This document shows positions 38,519 to 46,799 of a stretch of DNA of 64,000 nucleotides, piece after piece (position 1 is the stretch's first letter; each line of letters opens with the position of its first letter). Where the stretch lies: positions 3,035,001-3,099,000 of the forward strand of contig NZ_OY761553.1 of assembly GCF_963664735.1 (NCBI RefSeq), read 5' to 3'. The notes under the pieces were generated by a model. The model saw only the letters and a program-made list of their open reading frames with translations, searched no databases and was not told where the DNA came from. Source of the DNA: an uncultured Cohaesibacter sp. Its GTDB lineage: Bacteria > Pseudomonadota > Alphaproteobacteria > Rhizobiales > Cohaesibacteraceae. A program made the translations under genes and the position numbers.

Positions 38519-40012
38519 ATGGCAATGGAAATTTTCAGCTCCCCGCGCGCAATACAAAGCAATGCGCTCAATAGCCTGCTGAATGCCCTTGGCAATGGCC
38601 AGCCAAAGGAAGCGACGGTGTTGCGCTCAACAAACATGCCGAATGGTGAGATGCGTTTACAGCTCTCTGTCTCGGGCACTCCGCTGGAGCTGAAGGTTAG
38701 CGCAGAAGCAGGCTCGCAGTTAAAACCCAACACAAACGTGTTGGTACAAGCCGTCAAGACAGAAGGTGGGATGCAGCTTGCTATCCGGCCTATGGAAGAG
38801 GGCAATAACTTGGAAGGCGGCAAGGCGGTTGTTACCTCAAACAGTGGCAAAAGCGTAATCAATAGCCCGCCAGCCGGTCAAACCGGTTCATTGCCTTCTG
38901 CCGCCGGTAGAGAAGCAAGCAGTTCCCCTTCCAGTTCCAACCAGATCGCGTCAACACCATATGGGCGACAGCTTTCAGCCACGCCAACGGTGACAAATGG
39001 GACGCTTTCAAGCCAGCTGGACGGTCTGGCTTTGGTGCAACGGCAAGCAATGGATACCCAGCGCTCCCTCACGGATCTGTTTGCCAATCTGGATGCCTTC
39101 ATCAGGCAAATTGAAACCGGGCAAAGACCGGCCGTTCCCCAGGATCTTGAAACAGCGATGAAATGGGTGCTCGGTTTTCGCGTTTCGTCAAGTCAGCTAG
39201 CTGGCTCGGACAAGGCCAGCAAGGCCTTGCGGCAGATTATTTCCTCTTTCGGCTTGATGTCCGGGGCAACCTCTTCGGAAGGCAAAAGCGCAGCACCAGA
39301 CATTACAGCCAACTTCAAGGCCTCCCTTAGCCTGCTGCGCGCGCTTCTGCCAAATGACGGCCCTGATCTTCCTTCAGATATTGCCCTTCAAAGGCGTGAT
39401 CAGCCACCTTTGAAGGGAGCGGATTTGCCGGGGCAGAGGCCTCAAGCCGCTACAATTTTTCCATCCGATTCAAACAGCCTGGCGCTGGCCCGCTTGAAAA
39501 GTGACGTCGAGGCAGCCATTGCCCGCACCACATTGACGCAAATTGCCTCATTGCGCTCATCCTCCGGCGAAGTGAGCCACACGGCTCATCACGCCTTGCA
39601 AACAATACACACGGAAGTGCCTGTGATGCTGGCAAATGGCACGGCGGTCATCCCCCTCACCCTACAGCGAGAGACGGCCGAGGAAGCGGACGAAGACGAG
39701 GACGGCGATGACGCCGAAAACAAGGCAAAGAAGCGCGGCTGGAAGGTTCAATTTGCCATTGATACCGAGGGCCTCGGTGCCGTTTCTGTCGCCTTGCGCC
39801 TAAGAGAGACGCTCATTCACCTTGATATATCGGTGGAACGGAGCGATACGCTCGCCCTGTTGCAGGAAGCCGCTCAAACATTGCAAACCACACTTGAAAA
39901 TGCTGGCTTGCAGCTTGAGGGCTGCCTGTTCAAAAAGGCCAAAGACAGCAACAAAGCTGATTTGCTCGACCTCGTCCCGTCTCATACATCCCATTTGGAC
40001 CGCTCCTTATGA
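38519..40012 (+). CDS. FliK-like hook-length-control domain protein
   Basis: Protein of 497 residues. The N-terminal and middle parts are low-complexity, rich in Ser, Ala, Pro and Gln, as in FliK rulers. The C-terminal part (about 390-480) resembles the FliK C-terminal domain: WKVQFAIDTEGLGAVSVAL, a strand-rich block, then LLQEAAQTLQTTLENAGLQL. An acidic tract (EADEDEDGDDAENKAKK) precedes it. Its stop codon overlaps the start of an FlhB-like gene. FliK switches FlhB substrate specificity in flagellar export, so this pair probably interacts, but no other flagellar gene is near. Start alternatives are ATG 38519 and 38525. Confidence 0.72.
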   Translation: MAMEIFSSPRAIQSNALNSLLNALGNGQPKEATVLRSTNMPNGEMRLQLSVSGTPLELKVSAEAGSQLKPNTNVLVQAVKTEGGMQLAIRPMEEGNNLEGGKAVVTSNSGKSVINSPPAGQTGSLPSAAGREASSSPSSSNQIASTPYGRQLSATPTVTNGTLSSQLDGLALVQRQAMDTQRSLTDLFANLDAFIRQIETGQRPAVPQDLETAMKWVLGFRVSSSQLAGSDKASKALRQIISSFGLMSGATSSEGKSAAPDITANFKASLSLLRALLPNDGPDLPSDIALQRRDQPPLKGADLPGQRPQAATIFPSDSNSLALARLKSDVEAAIARTTLTQIASLRSSSGEVSHTAHHALQTIHTEVPVMLANGTAVIPLTLQRETAEEADEDEDGDDAENKAKKRGWKVQFAIDTEGLGAVSVALRLRETLIHLDISVERSDTLALLQEAAQTLQTTLENAGLQLEGCLFKKAKDSNKADLLDLVPSHTSHLDRSL

Positions 40013-40371
40013 CAAATCCGAAAGACAAAATTGGCAAAGCATCAAACATGTCATCGGGCGTGGCATCTGAGCCAGACATGGCCGTTGCATTGCAATATGA
40101 GCATGGAAAAGACCATGCACCACGGGTGACCGCCAAAGGGGAAGGTGAAATGGCGCGCCGAATTGTTGCGCTGGCGCGTGAGCACGACATTATGGTGGAA
40201 GGCAATCCGGCACTGACCAAGGCTCTGTCAGAGGTGGAGCTTGATGACTATGTGCCAGAGCACCTGTTTACAGCGGTCGCTGTTGTCATCGGGTTTGTCA
40301 TGGAGACCGCAGAAAAGAAGCGCAACAGCCCTTTTGCCAGCGCATCCAGGCATCGTGGATCGCGAGACTAG
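40009..40371 (+). CDS. Stand-alone FlhB C-terminal domain protein (FlhX type)
   Basis: Protein of 120 residues equal to the cytoplasmic C-terminal domain of FlhB/EscU. It matches the segment that follows the autocleavage site: MAVALQYEHGKDHAPRVTAKG and ALAREHDIMVEGNPALTKAL, then VPEHLFTAVAVVIGFV. No membrane domain and no NPTH cleavage motif are present; the upstream residues differ, so it starts as an already separated fragment. FlhX of Helicobacter and YlqH of Bacillus are similar. It overlaps the FliK-like gene by ATGA, so the two are co-translated. Confidence 0.85.
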   Translation: MTNPKDKIGKASNMSSGVASEPDMAVALQYEHGKDHAPRVTAKGEGEMARRIVALAREHDIMVEGNPALTKALSEVELDDYVPEHLFTAVAVVIGFVMETAEKKRNSPFASASRHRGSRD

Positions 40372-40796
40372 CACTGGGCTCAAGAGGCCGCTGGATTGCC
40401 CTGATCTGGCCTTTTCTTATCATGGAACAAGCATTCAGCAATGCACCGGCTGACGCTCAGCAAGCAGAACATCTGCCATATGCTCGATACGGCAATCTTT
40501 AACGCTGCAATGCAACAACCTGCTCGCCTGTTTTCCTTCATTGTCCGTCAAGAACTGAAGTTAAGCACAAGCCATATAGTCTTTGCCGAATTGGAACAGC
40601 CTGAAATTTCAGCAGAATAGCGTGTGTCTTAAAAGCTCAATACAACTTAAGGAGGATATGGTTCAGCCACACTTGCTGAAATACTATTGGACGGGGTGGG
40701 GCAATTTACTCATCTGTTCATGGTTCGCCAATCAAGCTCTTTGCGATCTATTTGTCTGATGTTTGAATGCCCCAATTTGAACAAGGAGGATGGTTC
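40372..40796. other. Non-coding spacer before the TAXI TRAP operon
   Basis: A 425-base stretch between the FlhX gene and the TRAP binding-protein gene. I find no credible gene, RNA or strong repeat. It should hold the promoter of the TRAP operon. AAGGAGGA at its end is the ribosome binding site of the next gene. Confidence 0.4.
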
Positions 40797-41762
40797 ATGT
40801 TTAAAGAATTAGCGGTTGCAGTTTCCTTGGCGTGTGCAACACTTGTCGCTATTCCTGCAAGCGCGCAGGATCAACTTCGCTTTTCCGCAGGCCCTCCGGG
40901 GGGAAACTGGTTTGCATTGGGCGGAGCGTTGGCTGAAACCTGGTCAAAAGAAGGTATCGCAACATCGAGCAGCACCGGCGGTGGCGTTTCCAACGTGGTG
41001 AATACCGACAGAGGCAAGACCGATCTCGGCTTCTCGGTTACCGCACTGGTCGGGGCTGCCACAAAGGGCGACGATCCTTTCAAGAAAGCCTATGACAATG
41101 TGTCGGTTCTAGCGAACGTCTATCGTCAGTATACCTATTTCGTGATGCGCAAGGACTATGCCGAAGCCAATGGCATCAAGACCGTTGCCGACATCGTCGA
41201 GAAAAAACTGCCCATCCGCTTTGCCACTCTCAAACCGGGCACATCGTCTGAATTCGTTGTTCGGGCAGCTTTTGAAAAAGGCCTGGGCGTTGGCTGGAAG
41301 GACATCAAGGATTGGGGCGGCTCCGTTTCCTTTGCCTCATATTCAGACGGCTCCAACCAGCTGGCCGATAATCACCTCGATTGCTTTGCATTCTCGGTTG
41401 GCAAGGCCGCTTCTGTGGTGCTGAAGATCGAAAGCCAGCTTGATGTTGTCATCCTGCCGGTGGACAAGAAAATCCTCGATGCCATGACTGCTGCCTTGGG
41501 TACAGTAACGTTCGAGATTTCTCCTGAAATCTACAAGTCTGTCACCGACCCTGTACCGACAATCGGCGATTACACCAGCATCATCGTGCGCAAGGATCTG
41601 GACGAAGACACCGTCTACAAGATGACCAAGGCTCTTTGGGAAAATAAAGACACCCTGCAAAAAGGCGTCAAGGCTGTTTCAGAATTGAACCCTCAGGAGG
41701 CCATTCCCGCTTCAGCTCCGGCCCATCCGGGCGCTGTGAAATACTGGAAATCGGTTCAGTAA
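40797..41762 (+). CDS. TRAP transporter TAXI-family binding protein
   Basis: Periplasmic binding protein of 321 residues in the TAXI group of TRAP transporters. A signal peptide covers about residues 1-22 (ending PASAQ). The TAXI features are the early LRFSAGPPGGNWFALGGALAE and STGGGVSNV stretches. Ligands known for TAXI proteins include glutamate and other dicarboxylates, but the ligand here is unknown. The ATG at 40797 has AAGGAGGA upstream; an in-frame ATG at 40767 is less well placed. It is followed by a long stem-loop and then the fused permease gene. Confidence 0.92.
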   Translation: MFKELAVAVSLACATLVAIPASAQDQLRFSAGPPGGNWFALGGALAETWSKEGIATSSSTGGGVSNVVNTDRGKTDLGFSVTALVGAATKGDDPFKKAYDNVSVLANVYRQYTYFVMRKDYAEANGIKTVADIVEKKLPIRFATLKPGTSSEFVVRAAFEKGLGVGWKDIKDWGGSVSFASYSDGSNQLADNHLDCFAFSVGKAASVVLKIESQLDVVILPVDKKILDAMTAALGTVTFEISPEIYKSVTDPVPTIGDYTSIIVRKDLDEDTVYKMTKALWENKDTLQKGVKAVSELNPQEAIPASAPAHPGAVKYWKSVQ

Positions 41763-41777
41763 CATAAGACAACTTCC

Positions 41778-41811
41778 ATCATGGCCCGGACAAAACAATC
41801 CGGGCCATGAT
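41778..41811 (+). terminator. Intercistronic stem-loop after the TAXI binding-protein gene
   Basis: Perfect 13-bp inverted repeat (41778-41790 against 41799-41811) with an 8-base loop, 16 bases after the binding-protein stop. No T-run follows. Like the other binding-protein hairpins in this window, it could stabilise the upstream message or limit read-through. Confidence 0.72.
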
Positions 41812-41854
41812 CGCTTCCAATTGAATTCCTCGTTCGTAAAAGAAGGACTGCGTC

Positions 41855-43714
41855 ATGCGCGCGACAGGTTCACTCGTCAAGAGAATTGTCTATGTCTATA
41901 TTCTGGGGGTCGGACTATTTCATCTTTATACATCGGTGTTTGGCAGCTTTGAGGCCTATTTGCAGCGCAGCCTGCACCTCAGCATGGTTTTTCCGATGGC
42001 CTTCATCCTCTACCCGATGCGAGAGGCTGACAAGGACAGCGCTAACGTCCCTTGGTATGACTGGGTGCTTGCGATAGCGTCCACCCTGCCGGGCCTGTAT
42101 ATTCTGTTCAATTACGAAGATATTACACTCCGCATGGTTCAGGTGGACGAGGTAACCATGGCGCAGCAGGTGCTTGGCACCGCGCTCATTGTTTTCCTGC
42201 TTGAAGCAACCCGCCGCGTGATCGGCATACCTCTGGCAATCATCGTTGCCTTCTTTGCCAGCTATATGTGGTTTGGCAACTGGATGCCCGGTGTCATGCA
42301 AGGGCTACCGTTCAATTTTGCCGAAGTTATCGAACAGATCTACCTCACTGATGAAGGTATCTTCTCCATCCCACTGGGTGTCTCGGCAACCTTCGTCATG
42401 GTTTTCCTGATTTTTGGTGGCTTTCTGGAGAAAAGTGGTGTCGGACAGTATTTCATGGATTTTGCCCAGGCTTTCACGGGAACATCTCCCGGAGGCCCGG
42501 CGAAAATCTCTGTTGTCAGCTCCGCCTTGTTCGGCTCGATTTCCGGCGCAGCCGTTGCCAACGTTTACGGCACGGGCACCTTCACCATTCCGTTGATGAA
42601 GCGTATCGGTTATCCGCCCTTCTTTGCGGCTGCTGTTGAGTCTGTTGCCAGCACTGGCGGACAGATCATGCCCCCCATCATGGGAGCAGGCGCCTTTATC
42701 ATGGCATCATTCCTCGGTGTGCCATTCAGCGATATTATCATCGCAGCCATCGTTCCTGCGGTCCTTTACTATGGTGCCGTGCTGTTGATGGTCCATCTGG
42801 GGGCTCTCAAAAACAATTTGAAGGGCCTGAAGGAAGAAGACCTGCCAGACAAAAAGCGGGTGCTCTTGCAGTCCTACAAACTGTTTCCGATCATCGCTCT
42901 CGTCTACATGCTGCTGTCGGGATATTCTCCGATGCTGGCCGCTGCCGTCGGCATTTTGGGAGCGTGGCTGGTTTCTCTGCCCGACCCGGAACATCGCATG
43001 GGGCCCAGAAAGATACTGGACGCCATCGTAGCCGGTTCGCGCAATGTGCCAGTTGTCTGCATTGCCTGTGCGGCTGCAGGTATTGTCGTAGGCTCGGTTT
43101 CTCTCACCGGGTTTGGTTTCAAATTCGTAGGTCTGGTCTTTTCGCTGGCGCAGGGTGTTCCGTTTATCGCACTGGTGCTGATCGCTGTGGTATCGCTGAT
43201 CCTCGGCATGGGGCTTCCAACGACCAGCGCCTATATTCTTGGTGCGGCGCTTGGCGTTCCTGCTCTGGCACAGCTGGGGTTTGATCCGCTGGCAGCCCAT
43301 ATGTTCGTCTTCTATTTCGCGATTGTCTCGAACATCACGCCACCGGTTGCCCTTGCCGCTTATGCTGCAAGCTCTCTTGCCCAGTCCAAACCAACGGAAA
43401 CAGCCATTCAGGCACTGAAGCTTGGCATTCTGGCCTTCATCGTGCCGTTTGCTTTCTGCTACGATCTGGGCCTGCTTTCCAATTCCACTCTGGTCGGAAA
43501 CAGCTTGGCAGTGTTTGGCGGCATTGGCGCCCTGTTTGCCATGGCCTTCGCCATGCTCGGCTTCATAAGAGCCCCGATCCCGCTTTGGCAACGCTATGCA
43601 TTTGGTTTAACGGCAATCATGTGCTTGTGGCCACTGGTGGCCGTGAAACTGGCAGGCGTTGCCCTGACATTTGCTGCGGCACAGATTTGGGGAAGAAAAT
43701 TGGCAACCACTTGA
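41855..43714 (+). CDS. TRAP transporter fused permease (DctQM)
   Basis: Inner-membrane protein of 619 residues that fuses the small (DctQ) and large (DctM) TRAP permeases, the normal form for TAXI systems. The N-terminal part (about residues 1-110) has the four DctQ-like membrane segments. The rest has DctM-like blocks: SGVGQYFMDFAQAFTGTSPG, ISGAAVANVYGTGTFTIP, and SNITPPVALAAYAASSLAQ. AAGGA before the ATG supports the start. A terminator follows. Confidence 0.93.
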   Translation: MRATGSLVKRIVYVYILGVGLFHLYTSVFGSFEAYLQRSLHLSMVFPMAFILYPMREADKDSANVPWYDWVLAIASTLPGLYILFNYEDITLRMVQVDEVTMAQQVLGTALIVFLLEATRRVIGIPLAIIVAFFASYMWFGNWMPGVMQGLPFNFAEVIEQIYLTDEGIFSIPLGVSATFVMVFLIFGGFLEKSGVGQYFMDFAQAFTGTSPGGPAKISVVSSALFGSISGAAVANVYGTGTFTIPLMKRIGYPPFFAAAVESVASTGGQIMPPIMGAGAFIMASFLGVPFSDIIIAAIVPAVLYYGAVLLMVHLGALKNNLKGLKEEDLPDKKRVLLQSYKLFPIIALVYMLLSGYSPMLAAAVGILGAWLVSLPDPEHRMGPRKILDAIVAGSRNVPVVCIACAAAGIVVGSVSLTGFGFKFVGLVFSLAQGVPFIALVLIAVVSLILGMGLPTTSAYILGAALGVPALAQLGFDPLAAHMFVFYFAIVSNITPPVALAAYAASSLAQSKPTETAIQALKLGILAFIVPFAFCYDLGLLSNSTLVGNSLAVFGGIGALFAMAFAMLGFIRAPIPLWQRYAFGLTAIMCLWPLVAVKLAGVALTFAAAQIWGRKLATT

Positions 43715-43737
43715 TAAAGTTGCTGCCATGTTGCGCG

Positions 43738-43774
43738 CGGAGATGGAAAGGGGCCCCTTTTCATCTCCGTTTTT
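43738..43774 (+). terminator. Rho-independent terminator of the TAXI TRAP operon
   Basis: A 16-bp stem with almost no loop (43738-43753 against 43754-43769, one wobble) is followed by TTTTT. It lies about 24 bases after the permease stop codon. Confidence 0.88.
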
Positions 43775-43838
43775 GTTTGCGCACTCCAATCATGGCTGTT
43801 CTTGTTTTCCCACTTGGCGTCAGGCTCACCATGGCCCA

Positions 43839-44102
43839 TCACGAGCCCAATGTCTTTCCCTGAGGCCATTGCCAATGTAGATCATCAATAACGAGCGGAT
43901 GGCGATGATCGAGAGCTCCATGCTCCATTAGGTGTGGATGATCAGCCATCAAATCCGGATGCGTATGGGGCACGGTTTCTGGTTCCCTGGATGGCCAGAA
44001 GAACAAGGCACTCATAACGCCCATAAACGCCTCATGGATAGCTTTGATGTGTGCTGCAGAAAACAGGCGGGAATGAAGGGCGGAACTGAAGAGATCCGTC
44101 AC
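43839..44102 (-). CDS. Small His-rich protein or transporter remnant
   Basis: A frame of 87 residues directly after the RpiR gene, starting with a GTG that overlaps the RpiR stop codon. The first half has a weak hydrophobic stretch (AFMGVMSALFFW). The second half is rich in His-Pro and ends HRHPLVIDDLHWQWP. The HPDL-HPHL-HRHPLVIDDLH pattern resembles, from memory, the His-rich C-terminal tail of some alphaproteobacterial MFS transporters, so it may be the remnant of one. It could also be a real small protein or chance. No function is assigned. Confidence 0.35.
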   Translation of the reverse strand: MTDLFSSALHSRLFSAAHIKAIHEAFMGVMSALFFWPSREPETVPHTHPDLMADHPHLMEHGALDHRHPLVIDDLHWQWPQGKTLGS

Positions 44103-44944
44103 AGGCCAGTCAAATCTTCTCTTATGCTCTCGACAATTTCGGCTCTTTGCTGGGCGGACTTTCCTGCGTGAGCAGCATAGGTGAGAGCAAGAAGGCGAAT
44201 CGCGCTCATGACAGCCGTAACCGAAGCACCCAGTGCAAAACTGGAGACATGACAGGGCAACACCACTTTGGAAACCCGTTGCATTTCAAACAAGGAGGTA
44301 CTGTCGGTGATGGTCACCACATTGAGGCGGCTGGTCTTGGCATAATCCAGAATGGATTTGAGTAACGCGGATCTTGGCGGCAGAGTTATCAGCAGCAGCA
44401 CATCCTTGGGGCCGGTCATGGCCAAATCCTCGGCCCATGATCCCTGATTTATCCCCAATATCATGACGCCATGGCGCAACCGCGAGAAAAGCAACCGCGC
44501 ATAACGTGCGCTTGCCTCTTCTGTTCCCAGCCCAAGCACCCAGACCCTTGGAGCATTATCGATCAATTCTGCGGCCTCTCGCACTTTATCGGAGCGTAAT
44601 TCTTCAAATGTGCGTGTAAGATTCCTCAGTTCAAGCTCCAGATGAGCACCAATGGCACGCCCCATTGCAACTTGCTCGGAATTGGTCACAGATAATTCAT
44701 AGGGCTCGCTTTGATTGCGCTCTTCACGAGCCTGGAGTTTCACCTCGTTGAAGTCGGCATAGCCAAGGTGCTGAAAGAATCGGGCCGCTGTCGCCTTGGA
44801 AACCCCAGCCATTTCAGCAATTTCGGTTGCTGAATGGGTAAGGATATCGTCCTGCCGATCCAGAATGAGCTGCGCGAGCTTTTTCTCTCCAGCGGTTAGT
44901 CTGGAGTATCTCTCCTGAATTCTCAGCACGAGGCGCGATGCCAT
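44099..44944 (-). CDS. RpiR/MurR-family transcriptional regulator
   Basis: Regulator of 281 residues with an N-terminal RpiR helix-turn-helix (IAEMAGVSKATAARFFQHLGYADFNEVK, about residues 42-70, given by segments) and a C-terminal SIS domain (about 125-260) of the type that binds phosphosugars, although some RpiR proteins control other pathways. GGAGAG supports the start. It is divergent from the cyclo-ligase-like/ABC operon. The spacer holds three ATGAAAC-type half sites (45003-45031), a strong operator candidate, so it probably controls that operon. Confidence 0.87.
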   Translation of the reverse strand: MASRLVLRIQERYSRLTAGEKKLAQLILDRQDDILTHSATEIAEMAGVSKATAARFFQHLGYADFNEVKLQAREERNQSEPYELSVTNSEQVAMGRAIGAHLELELRNLTRTFEELRSDKVREAAELIDNAPRVWVLGLGTEEASARYARLLFSRLRHGVMILGINQGSWAEDLAMTGPKDVLLLITLPPRSALLKSILDYAKTSRLNVVTITDSTSLFEMQRVSKVVLPCHVSSFALGASVTAVMSAIRLLALTYAAHAGKSAQQRAEIVESIREDLTGL

Positions 44945-45002
44945 AAATCTCTCCGATTCCTTTTTTATCTCATAAAAAAATATTATCAGCCCTCTTGCAA
45001 TA

Positions 45003-45031
45003 ATGAAACAACAGTTTCATGATTATGAAAC
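45003..45031. promoter_or_regulatory. Candidate RpiR operator with three half sites
   Basis: ATGAAAC (45003-45009), GTTTCAT (45014-45020) and ATGAAAC (45025-45031) alternate in direction with equal 4-base spacers. This regular arrangement between rpiR and the operon start fits an operator for an RpiR-type dimer or tetramer. It also argues that translation starts at 45051, not at the ATG inside the first half site. Confidence 0.65.
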
Positions 45032-45050
45032 TGAGAAACAAGGATGTGAA

Positions 45051-45788
45051 ATGAGCCAATCTCGTCTGATACGCAAGGGTATTTGGCAGCGACTGAAAGA
45101 TGTCGCCCGGGCCGACGTGCGTTTTCACCTTGATTTCTCTGAAGTTATTCCCGACTTCGAAGGCTCCGAGCTGGCCACCGAACGGGTTTTGAACGATGAC
45201 GCGTTCAGGGCCTGCAGCTTTGCCTTTGTGACACCGGACAATTCCCTCACCCTTCTGCGTCAGAAAATGATCGAGGCAGGCATTCCCCTGGTCATGTCGA
45301 CATTCAACATCCACCGTGGCTTTGTCTATCTGGCGCCAGGCGTTGTACCCAAGGGGGCGGAACTCTATGCCTCCTGGCTTGAGGGGATGGAGCATTTTGC
45401 CACCCCTATCTCATTGGAAGAAATTGCGCGCAAGGGCCGTTTTGACTTTGCAGCAACCGGCGCGTCTGCGGTTTCCTCCAAGGGTATCCGCTTTGGCAAG
45501 GGGCACGCCTTTTTCGATCTGGAATGGGGCATGTTCACGGACCTTGGGCTGATGGAGGAAAGCACACCGGTTGCCTCCATCGTGCATGATGTGCAGGTAA
45601 CTGAAGAAACGGTCATCGCCAGCGATCTCGATATTGCCATCGATATGATCGCGACGCCGGAAAAGCTCATCCGGGTGGAAAGAAGCGACAAGCGGCCTCG
45701 CGGCATTCGCTGGGATCTCTTGAGCAAAGAGCAAATCATGAACATTCCGCCTCTGGCCGAGCTGGCCCGGATAAGAGGCGTATTCTAG
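45051..45788 (+). CDS. 5-formyltetrahydrofolate cyclo-ligase-like protein, paralogue 1
   Basis: Protein of 245 residues in the 5-formyl-THF cyclo-ligase (MTHFS) superfamily. It belongs to the divergent MTHFSD-like branch: instead of the classic GYGGGYYD loop it has KGIRFGKGHAFFDLEWG (about 145-161). The N-terminal IRKGIWQRLKDVARADVRF and PDFEG segments also match that branch. True cyclo-ligase activity is doubtful; a nucleotide- or pterin-related step is possible. A paralogue encoded at 49188-49928 shares the same motif, and the two genes bracket an ABC transporter. The ATG at 45051 has AAGGATGTG upstream; a frame from 45003 runs through the operator. Confidence 0.82.
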   Translation: MSQSRLIRKGIWQRLKDVARADVRFHLDFSEVIPDFEGSELATERVLNDDAFRACSFAFVTPDNSLTLLRQKMIEAGIPLVMSTFNIHRGFVYLAPGVVPKGAELYASWLEGMEHFATPISLEEIARKGRFDFAATGASAVSSKGIRFGKGHAFFDLEWGMFTDLGLMEESTPVASIVHDVQVTEETVIASDLDIAIDMIATPEKLIRVERSDKRPRGIRWDLLSKEQIMNIPPLAELARIRGVF

Positions 45789-45827
45789 ACAAACCTTCCC
45801 TTCCCGAGACAAATGGAGACACTGATC

Positions 45828-46799
45828 ATGAGACTAACTCTGGACAGACGCCGATTTCTTTCCCTTATGGCTGCTGGCGCTGCGTTGCCAGCCATGAGCC
45901 GCTTTGCTGGCGCGGCATCACCTTTCGCATTCCAGTCTTCCTGGATTAACGATGCAGAATTTACCGGCTATTTTGTCGCCATGGACAAAGGCTATTACGC
46001 CGCAGAAGGGCTGGACCTGAATTACGCATCAGGCGGCCCGGACGTCATTCCGGAAAGCACGATCATTGCAGGCAAAGCCGATCTCACCCTGACCACGCCA
46101 GACACCACCATCAAGGCAATCTCCGAACAGGGTGCGCCGTTCAAGATCATTGGCGCCCAGTATCAGAAAAACCCGATCGGCATCGTGTCTCTTGCTTCCA
46201 ACCCGATCAAGAGCCCTGAGGACCTCATCGGCAAGACGCTGGCTGTGCCACCGGTAAACGTGATCTCTGTTGAAGCCATGCTGAAAATCTCCGGTGTGGA
46301 TCGCTCCAAGATCAACATCGTGCCTTACGCCTATGATCCGACCCCGCTGATCAAGGGCGAAATTGATGCCTCTCTTGATTTCACGACCAACGTGCCGTTC
46401 ACCATCAAGCAAGCAGGGGCAGATGCAACATCCTTCCTGCTCTATGATTTCGGCTTCACAATCTTCAACGACACGGTTGTTGTCACCGAAGAAGCCCTCA
46501 AAACCAAACGCAAGGAAATCGTTTCCTTCCTCAGAGCATCCCGTAAGGGCTGGGAAGAAAACTTCAAGGATACAACGGTTTATCCGCCTAAATTTGCTGA
46601 TAGCTGGTTCAAGGGCACCGGTCGTTCCATCGAGAATGAGCTGTTCTTCAACAATGCCCAGAAGCCTTTGATTGAAGCTGAAAGCGGCATCTATTCCATG
46701 AGCGAAGAAGCCATCGAAGCCAACATCAAGGCGCTGGCGGAAGTGGGCATCAAAGCCAAACGTGAGTATTTCGACACCTCTTTGCTGGAAGAAATCTAA
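45828..46799 (+). CDS. NMT1/THI5-like ABC binding protein
   Basis: Extracytoplasmic binding protein of 323 residues in the NMT1/THI5/SsuA group, whose members bind pyrimidines, sulfonates, nitrate and thiamine precursors. It carries a twin-arginine-like export signal (LDRRRFLSLMAAGAALPA). The fold is shown by AEFTGYFVAMDKGYYAAEGLDL and the ADLTLTTPDT ligand loop. The start of the mature domain resembles HMP/thiamine-precursor binders more than SsuA, but specificity is unproven. The ATG at 45828 has GGAGA upstream; an ATG at 45813 is weaker. Its stop overlaps the ATPase start (TAATG). Confidence 0.86.
   Translation: MRLTLDRRRFLSLMAAGAALPAMSRFAGAASPFAFQSSWINDAEFTGYFVAMDKGYYAAEGLDLNYASGGPDVIPESTIIAGKADLTLTTPDTTIKAISEQGAPFKIIGAQYQKNPIGIVSLASNPIKSPEDLIGKTLAVPPVNVISVEAMLKISGVDRSKINIVPYAYDPTPLIKGEIDASLDFTTNVPFTIKQAGADATSFLLYDFGFTIFNDTVVVTEEALKTKRKEIVSFLRASRKGWEENFKDTTVYPPKFADSWFKGTGRSIENELFFNNAQKPLIEAESGIYSMSEEAIEANIKALAEVGIKAKREYFDTSLLEEI

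Noticed and set aside
40372..40796. Possible small RNA or gene in the spacer before the TAXI operon
   Set aside because: No stable hairpin with T-run, no conserved frame and no promoter pattern I could defend.
43585..43863. Small plus-strand frame after the TAXI permease
   Set aside because: It overlaps the permease 3' end and runs through the terminator hairpin at 43738-43774.
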